Assembly (NCBI RefSeq): GCF_000576635.1
Contig: NZ_AVFL01000001.1
Span: forward strand, 372,001-436,000
Direction of reading: 5' to 3'
DNA: 64,000 bases
From: Skermanella stibiiresistens SB22
Lineage (GTDB): Bacteria > Pseudomonadota > Alphaproteobacteria > Azospirillales > Azospirillaceae
Shown: piece by piece, positions 59,171 through 64,000 of the stretch
Numbering within the stretch: position 1 is the stretch's first letter
How the letters are laid out: each line of letters begins with the position of its first letter
Translations under genes and position numbers: made by a program
Notes under the pieces: model-generated
What the model saw: only the letters and a program-made list of their open reading frames with translations
Told to the model about the DNA's origin: nothing
The model's database searches: none

Positions 59171-59809
59171 CTACCTGCCGATATCCTTCCGCGTGATCCA
59201 CCACGCTCCCAGCGCGGTCACCGCCGTGCCGAGCGCGGCGCCGGCCAGCACGTCGGAGGCCCAGTGCCGGTCGGCGATAACCCGGCCTCCCGCCAGCACG
59301 CCCGCCGCCACCAGCGCGCCAGCGCCGACACGGCGGTCCTCCACCACGCAGGCGATGGCGGTGGCCGCCGCGAAGGCGCTGCCGGCGTGGCCCGACGGGA
59401 AGGAACGGGCGCCCTTGGTGCCCCATTCGGCGGAGTCGCCACAATCGCAGGGACGGGCGCGGCACAGGCTCCGCTTGATCACCTCGGCGACCAGGGCCGT
59501 CGCCACCACGCCGGTCAGCCCGATCTTGCCGGCGCGCTCCAACTCCGGCAGGTCGGCCTTGCGTCCGGCCACCCAGCACAGGGCGAACCCCGGGATCAGG
59601 ACATGGCGCTTGATGCCGTAGCGGCCGGCGATCTTGACCGCGTTGGCGATCGGGCCGGGGTCTTCCAGGCAGTATTTCCGGATGGCGAGGTCAAGCGCGC
59701 CGAAGCCACGCGGCGGACGGGACTGGAGCTTCGCGGCAAGCGGCTGGCGGGCGATCCTGGCCCGCGCCGGGCGCCGCGTCTCGCGCGGCAACGGATAGGA
59801 GTTTTCCAT
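59171..59809 (-). CDS. PAP2 family phosphatase
   Basis: A 212-residue membrane phosphatase with the three PAP2 signatures: KRSLCRARP, SFPSGHAGSAF and ADRHWASDVLAG with the catalytic histidines. Hydrophobic segments surround these motifs. The family removes phosphate from lipid phosphates such as phosphatidic acid or undecaprenyl pyrophosphate at the periplasmic face. The start MENSYPLPRE is the first ATG giving a family-like protein; the reading frame is open for another 218 codons upstream but overlaps the HAD gene antisense-free in another frame and is not coding. Its stop lies 20 bases from the tRNA end. Confidence 0.85.
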   Translation of the reverse strand: MENSYPLPRETRRPARARIARQPLAAKLQSRPPRGFGALDLAIRKYCLEDPGPIANAVKIAGRYGIKRHVLIPGFALCWVAGRKADLPELERAGKIGLTGVVATALVAEVIKRSLCRARPCDCGDSAEWGTKGARSFPSGHAGSAFAAATAIACVVEDRRVGAGALVAAGVLAGGRVIADRHWASDVLAGAALGTAVTALGAWWITRKDIGR

Positions 59810-59862
59810 GGCCGAAAGAACGCATTGTCGGCATTCCTTGTTCCCGCCGCCCGCGCCTTCCC

Positions 59863-60540
59863 TCAGCGCCGTCCGCCGACCTCGTCCAAGTGCCTCAGCA
59901 GGTCGGCCGGATCCTCGTAGACCCGGAAGGCTCCCGCCCTCTGAAGCTCGTCCTCGCCATAGCCACCGCATAGCAAACCGACGCTCAGGGCACGGGCGCG
60001 CTGGGCCGCCAGGGTGTCCCAGATGCTGTCTCCGACCACGATGGTCGATTGGATGTCGACTCCCAATCGCTCGGCGGCGGTCAAGAACAGGTCGGGATCC
60101 GGCTTGGCGTATTTGACCTGATCGCGCGTCACCACCTTCACCCGCTCCAGGTCGACGCCCAGGATCTCGAGGGCGGGCGCCGCCGTCTCCATCCTGCCGC
60201 TGGTGGCGATCGTCCAAGGGATGCCGGCGCCGGTCAGGTGCGCCAGCAGCTCCTTGGCGCCGGGCAGGGCCCGCAGCTTGCCGGCTTGGCGGTGGTAGGC
60301 CTCGGCGTGCCTCTTCCGCAGCCGACCGAGCAACTCGGGGTTGATGTCTAACTGGGTCTCGCGGACCAGCATGTTCGTGAACAGTCCGCCGCTCATGCCG
60401 ATCTTGCGGTGGATGCGCCAAGCGGAAAGCTCGATCCCCTCCGCGTCCAGAGCTTCCTGCCAAGCCAGCACGTGCTGGTAGACGCTGTCGATCAGGGTGC
60501 CGTCCAGATCGAACACGAAGGCGGTATCCATGTGGGCCAT
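59863..60540 (-). CDS. HAD family phosphatase (beta-phosphoglucomutase-like)
   Basis: A 225-residue HAD subclass IA phosphatase. Motif I AFVFDLDGTLIDSVYQH, motif II TIATSGRMET, motif III lysine in DQVKYAKPDPDLF and motif IV IVVGDSIWDTLAA. The helical cap is between motif I and II. Substrates of such proteins are usually sugar phosphates or phosphoglycolate. The start MAHMDTAFVF has AAGGAGA upstream. It precedes the PAP2 gene by 53 bases on the same strand and diverges from the GMC oxidoreductase. Confidence 0.9.
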   Translation of the reverse strand: MAHMDTAFVFDLDGTLIDSVYQHVLAWQEALDAEGIELSAWRIHRKIGMSGGLFTNMLVRETQLDINPELLGRLRKRHAEAYHRQAGKLRALPGAKELLAHLTGAGIPWTIATSGRMETAAPALEILGVDLERVKVVTRDQVKYAKPDPDLFLTAAERLGVDIQSTIVVGDSIWDTLAAQRARALSVGLLCGGYGEDELQRAGAFRVYEDPADLLRHLDEVGGRR

Positions 60541-60700
60541 GAGGGTCTCCTTGAATCGTCGGTGCCGGGGAAACACGTTGGTGGCCGAGCCGGTTGCTCT
60601 ACCTTTGATTTGTGGCGTTTGGAGTACCAACCCTGCTCGATTGTCCGCGTCCAGGGTGAAAACCTAGGCTCCCGCTCGCCGTGACCAGGGACTGAGAGAT

Positions 60701-62284
60701 ATGATCCTAGAAGGCGCCGAAATACCCGCCGGCGAAGTTATCGAGACCGAGATCTGCATCATCGGGGCCGGCGCCGCCGGCATCACGATGGCGCTGGAAT
60801 TGACCGGCGCTCCCTTCCGCGTCGCCATCATCGAGGCGGGCGGCTTCGACTATCCGGAAAACGGCCAGCCCAACTACGAAGGCACCCAGTCCGGCATCGA
60901 GTATGCCGATCTGGACGCGTGCCGTCTGCGTTATTTCGGGGGAACCACCAACCATTGGGGCGGCTATTGCCGCAGTCTCGACCCGATCGACTACGAGAAG
61001 CGCGATTGGATCCCGCACAGCGGCTGGCCGATCACGCTGGATGACGTCAAGGCGCATTTCCCGCGCGCCGCCGAGATCATCGGCTTGCATCCCGCCTTGT
61101 TCGACGGCCAGCATTGGTCCAAGACCGCCGGCCTGCCCATGCTGCCGTTCGACCCCGACAAGTTCCACACCGGCGCCACCCAGATCCATGGCACCCGCTT
61201 CGGCGAGGTCCACCGCGACGCCGTCAAGGCCTCGCCCAACGTCACCTGCTATCTCAACAGCAGCGTCGTCGACATGGTGATGGGCGAGACCGACGACCTC
61301 CTCAAGGAGGTCACGGTCGTCAACGCCGCCGGCAACCGCTCCACCTTCCGCGCCCGCCACTTCGTGCTGGCCTGCGGCGGGATGGAGAACCCGCGGATGC
61401 TGCTCAACGCCAACAAGGTGCGCAACAAGGGCATCGGCAACGAGCACGACAATGTCGGGCGCTATTTCATGGAGCACCGGGTGTCGAGCCCGGGCATGAT
61501 CCTGGTATCCGACGGCTCGTCCGACCTCAGCTTCTATCAGCGGAACGGCATGCCGACCGGCGAGTACGTGGAAGGTTCGCTGCACCTGAGCGAGCCGACC
61601 ATCCGGGCCGAGCGGATCTGCAACGCGCAGTTCAGCATGGAGCCCTATGACGGCATCCGCACCCAGGGCGACCGGTCGCTGGCCGCGATCCGTGACGGGC
61701 TGAAGAAGTTCATCTCCGGTGGCGGCTGGGTTCGCGACTTCAACGTCCATGTCGGCAACGTCATCTGCGACATCGACTACGTCGCCGGCAACCTCGCGCG
61801 GCGGATCACCGGCTCCGAGGCGAAGACGAGCGTCTGGCTGCTGAAGATGGAGGTCGAGCAGGTCCCCAACCCCGACAGCCGCATCACCCTGAACGACCAA
61901 GTCGACAATCTGGGACTGCGTCGGATCAACCTGCACTGGGAAACCAGCGAGATCGAGAAGCACAGCGTCGTCCGCTCGATGGAGATCATGGGCGAGGAAC
62001 TGGGGCGCCTGGGCATCGGCCGGATGCGGATCGAGATGGCGGACGATCCCAATGTCTGGTCGCGCTTCGACACCTGGGGTTTCCACCACGCCGGCACGAC
62101 CCGGATGAGCGCCGACCCGCGCGACGGCGTGGTCGACGCCAACTGCAAGGTCCACAGCGTCGACAACCTCTACGTCGTCGGCAATTCCGTCTTCACGACC
62201 GTCGGCACATCGAACCCGACCTTCACCATCACGTCGCTCTCCGTCCGCTTGGCCGGACATTTGAAGGGGCTGTTGACAGCATGA
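60701..62284 (+). CDS. GMC family oxidoreductase
   Basis: A 527-residue FAD-dependent oxidoreductase of the glucose-methanol-choline superfamily. The FAD fingerprint is IIGAGAAGITMALEL at residues 20-34, followed by the ribose-binding Glu in IIEAGG, the flavin loop GGTTNHWGGYCRSLDP and the C-terminal NLYVVGNSVFTTVGTSNPTFTITSLSVRLAGHL. The pattern is closest to gluconate/fructose/sorbitol dehydrogenase large subunits. It has no signal peptide of its own. The stop overlaps the start of a small Tat-signal protein (ATGA), which could carry the flavoprotein across the membrane as a partner. Electron acceptor and alcohol or sugar substrate are unknown. Confidence 0.9.
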   Translation: MILEGAEIPAGEVIETEICIIGAGAAGITMALELTGAPFRVAIIEAGGFDYPENGQPNYEGTQSGIEYADLDACRLRYFGGTTNHWGGYCRSLDPIDYEKRDWIPHSGWPITLDDVKAHFPRAAEIIGLHPALFDGQHWSKTAGLPMLPFDPDKFHTGATQIHGTRFGEVHRDAVKASPNVTCYLNSSVVDMVMGETDDLLKEVTVVNAAGNRSTFRARHFVLACGGMENPRMLLNANKVRNKGIGNEHDNVGRYFMEHRVSSPGMILVSDGSSDLSFYQRNGMPTGEYVEGSLHLSEPTIRAERICNAQFSMEPYDGIRTQGDRSLAAIRDGLKKFISGGGWVRDFNVHVGNVICDIDYVAGNLARRITGSEAKTSVWLLKMEVEQVPNPDSRITLNDQVDNLGLRRINLHWETSEIEKHSVVRSMEIMGEELGRLGIGRMRIEMADDPNVWSRFDTWGFHHAGTTRMSADPRDGVVDANCKVHSVDNLYVVGNSVFTTVGTSNPTFTITSLSVRLAGHLKGLLTA

Positions 62285-62703
62285 GCAACCGCATCGAGCT
62301 TACCCGCCGTTCCGCCCTGGCGAGCCTCGCCGCCGTCGGCGGTCTCGCCGCCGTGACGGCGCCCGCCGGCGCCTTCGCCCTGCCGGAGCGCGCGGGCGAC
62401 CGCGATCTGGCGGACAGCGCTCTCCGCCTGTTCTCCAGCCCGCGCGACGTGCGTCGGGTGGGAGCGGCTTGTCACGGCGACACCGCGGTGTGCCAGTCCC
62501 CGGCCCAGACGCGGGCCGGTTTGATCGACGCGATCTTCGGCGGCGAGCGGGATCGCCTCGCTGCCTCCGGCGATGCCGAGGTCCATGGCTGGCTGCGCGG
62601 CCGGGTCCGTGAGGATTTCGCGGCGGGCAGGACCGTCACGGTCGAAGGCTGGGTGCTGGCCGAGACCGAGGCTCGCGTCTACGCCCTCGCGGCCCACGCC
62701 TGA
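62281..62703 (+). CDS. Small Tat-exported partner of the GMC oxidoreductase
   Basis: A 140-residue protein with a twin-arginine signal (IELTRRSALASLAAVGGLAAV, cleavage near residue 32, AGAFA). The mature part of about 105 residues has two cysteines (AACHGDTAVCQ) that could form a disulfide, and an acidic helical end DGEVHGWLRGRVREDFAAGR-like followed by TVEGWVLAETEARVYALAA. It resembles in size and position the small gamma subunits of gluconate-type dehydrogenases that ferry the large subunit through Tat, although I see no family signature. Four-base overlap with the oxidoreductase gene. Confidence 0.75.
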   Translation: MSNRIELTRRSALASLAAVGGLAAVTAPAGAFALPERAGDRDLADSALRLFSSPRDVRRVGAACHGDTAVCQSPAQTRAGLIDAIFGGERDRLAASGDAEVHGWLRGRVREDFAAGRTVTVEGWVLAETEARVYALAAHA

Positions 62704-62720
62704 GCGACGGAGAACCAGCC

Positions 62721-62921
62721 TTGATCAACGCAATCTTCGCCCTGCTGTGCGGCGGGGCGGTCTTCGCGTACTTGCTCAACGTCTGCAACTGCGGCTTCGG
62801 GCAGGCTCAATGGATCTTCGTCACGGCGGTCAGCGTCGCGGTGGCGCTCGGCGTCTGGGTGCTGGGACTGCTGGCCCGGGCCATCGGCCGCAAGCTGACC
62901 CGGAATCGCCGCACCACCTGA
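62721..62921 (+). CDS. Small two-helix membrane protein
   Basis: A 66-residue protein starting at TTG (62721) with GGAG upstream. Two hydrophobic segments (INAIFALLCGGAVFAYLLNV and WIFVTAVSVAVALGVWVLGLLA), a short loop with Cys-Asn-Cys and a basic tail RKLTRNRR. It follows the Tat-signal gene by 17 bases and may anchor the oxidoreductase complex or be independent. No family recognised. Confidence 0.6.
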   Translation: MINAIFALLCGGAVFAYLLNVCNCGFGQAQWIFVTAVSVAVALGVWVLGLLARAIGRKLTRNRRTT

Positions 62922-62927
62922 CCGACC

Positions 62928-63671
62928 TCAAGTCATCCCTTGGCCCGTCCCTTGGTCAGTGCTCCGCCACGGAGTCGCCGCCAAGGGGCATCCCAAGCCG
63001 TTGCCCCGCTCCAGCGCCGCCGCGACTTCCTCGACCCGCTCCCGTTCGACACACCACACGGCACCCTGGAACCGCCTCCGCCACGCCGGGAAGTCGGGTC
63101 CGAGCAGGCCATCGCGAACCATCGCCGTGGTATCCGGCCCGCCGCTCGCGAACGGGTTTCCCGGACCGTGGCACGGGCAGGCTCCCGCCTTGACCAGGAT
63201 CAGCCGCTCGGCCTTCACGTCCACCGCGAGCCAAGCCGCGAGACTGTCCGAGGTGGCGTCCCAATCCTCGATCAGGTCCGGCCGCGCCGCCGCCAGCGAT
63301 GACGGAAGCCAGACGCTGGCCCGTCCGGCGGACGCGTTGACCCGCATCTCTGACGCGTTCAAGGCGGTCGCGATCTCGGGATGGATGCCGTGCAGCATCA
63401 GGGCGAAGCTGTCCATCGCCAGCAGCGTCATCCGGCGCACGACGCCGGGCTGCAGGCGCCACATGTCCTCCGCCTCGCGCACCGTGTCCACGAAGGGGCC
63501 GCCGGTCGGAACGATCACCACGGGGCGCTGACGCCCGACCTGGCCCGCCAAAGCCATCCAATCCGCCATGCCGACCCAATCGGCGAGGCCGCCGCCCAGC
63601 AGGATCACGCAGGCGTTCTCCAGGGAGGGCGGCGCTGTTTCGATCGGGGTCGGGTTGAACCGGGTGTCCAT
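62928..63671 (-). CDS. Amino-acid-kinase-fold protein (COG2054-like) with altered N-terminal motif
   Basis: A 247-residue protein resembling the aspartokinase-related kinases found in tetrahydromethanopterin/methanofuran gene sets: VVIVPTGGPFVDTVREAEDMW, RMTLLAMDSFALML, SVWLPSSLAAARPDLIEDWDATSDSLAAWLA and RLILVKAG. The usual N-terminal KxGGSL is here LLGGGL (V-I-L-L-G-G-G-L), so the phosphate-binding lysine and serine are replaced; kinase activity is therefore uncertain. No other C1-metabolism gene is in the window. Start ATG at 63671. Convergent with the small membrane protein gene, six bases apart. Confidence 0.6.
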   Translation of the reverse strand: MDTRFNPTPIETAPPSLENACVILLGGGLADWVGMADWMALAGQVGRQRPVVIVPTGGPFVDTVREAEDMWRLQPGVVRRMTLLAMDSFALMLHGIHPEIATALNASEMRVNASAGRASVWLPSSLAAARPDLIEDWDATSDSLAAWLAVDVKAERLILVKAGACPCHGPGNPFASGGPDTTAMVRDGLLGPDFPAWRRRFQGAVWCVERERVEEVAAALERGNGLGCPLAATPWRSTDQGTGQGMT

Positions 63672-63821
63672 GGCTCGGCATCCAATGGCGACGGGAGAGG
63701 ATTGGCTAAGCGCCCAAACGACTAAAGTTTAGGCGCCCGCACAAGGCTTGACCTGCCTTTTTGCGACAAATCCCATGCCTTGTCGATCCTCTTGGCTCCG
63801 ACCCAAAGCCCGCCGCGGTGT

Positions 63822-64000
63822 TCAGGTCAGCTTCAGGTGCTTCCTGACCGCCGCCAGCCCGTCCTTGCCATCGGCGGTGGTGACACCGGCGAGCCAGGTT
63901 TCCAGCACCTTCGGGTTGTTCTTGAGCCACGCCGTCGCCGCGGCCTCCGGCTGCTGGTGATCGTCGATGATCGCGGTCATGATCTCGTTCTCCATGTTCA
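63822..64000 (-). CDS. Glycine betaine/choline-type ABC binding protein, C-terminal fragment
   Basis: The last 59 codons of a gene that continues past the right edge. The translation reads NMENEIMTAIIDDHQQPEAA, then WLKNNPKVLETWLAGVTTAD and GKDGLAAVRKHLKLT. The ending Trp-Leu-x-Gly-Val-Thr-Thr-x-Asp-Gly-Lys-Asp is the typical close of ProX/ChoX-type periplasmic binding proteins for quaternary amines. The N-terminus, signal peptide and ligand-binding tryptophan box are outside the window. Confidence 0.75.
   Translation of the reverse strand, partial: NMENEIMTAIIDDHQQPEAAATAWLKNNPKVLETWLAGVTTADGKDGLAAVRKHLKLT

Overview
The window is 64 kb of high-GC DNA with short AT-rich promoter islands. Gene content points to an alphaproteobacterium, most likely Rhodospirillales (Azospirillum/Skermanella type): many hybrid and receiver signalling proteins, an alphaproteobacterial-style leader before ornithine decarboxylase, a tRNA-Arg(CCU) carrying a group I intron, and a PHB depolymerase-type esterase with a ribbon-helix-helix regulator. 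The lineage is an inference. I saw no IS element, integrase, phage gene, rRNA or CRISPR array.

Layout. 1-9.4 kb: a sensory block on the minus strand (MFS transporter, alpha/beta hydrolase, hybrid histidine kinase with HPt, histidine phosphatase, chemotaxis receptor cut by the window edge), divergent from a periplasmic binding protein. 9.4-17.5 kb: single genes (2OG-Fe oxygenase, two esterases, a receiver/PP2C-like protein, RHH regulator, exonuclease III, ClC channel, XRE regulator). 17.6-27.2 kb: an arginine/polyamine neighbourhood with methylthioribose kinase, arginine-pyruvate aminotransferase, a leader ORF with alternative hairpins, ornithine decarboxylase, a phosphonate monoester hydrolase/sulfatase and a polyamine ABC transporter (binding protein, ATPase, first permease).

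27.2-44.1 kb: eleven minus-strand genes forming one tightly packed unit. They encode SrfB (actin/Hsp70-type ATPase), SrfC (P-loop NTPase), a Sel1-repeat membrane protein, a secreted vWA protein, an FtsX/LolCDE-like ABC pair, a secreted formylglycine-generating-enzyme-like protein, two lipoproteins and two related single-pass membrane proteins, one with a vWA domain. This block lies between the first (27.2 kb) and second (44.4 kb) permease genes of the polyamine transporter. It is the strongest candidate for a poorly described envelope-associated machine.

44.4-64 kb: second polyamine permease, nucleoside hydrolase, a 42-residue lipoprotein, DUF533/TerB-like and BrkB-like proteins, a receiver, two HAD phosphatases, MgtE and MarC (in a 4-nt-overlap operon), a two-subunit 3-oxoacid CoA-transferase, an Rpn-type nuclease, DNA polymerase I, the intron-split tRNA-Arg, a PAP2 phosphatase, a HAD phosphatase, a GMC oxidoreductase with a Tat partner, an amino-acid-kinase-fold protein and the C-terminus of a glycine betaine/choline-type binding protein.

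All family calls come from motif and sequence recognition by eye; no database search was possible. Start codons were chosen by family N-terminus, ribosome binding site and overlap with the preceding gene.
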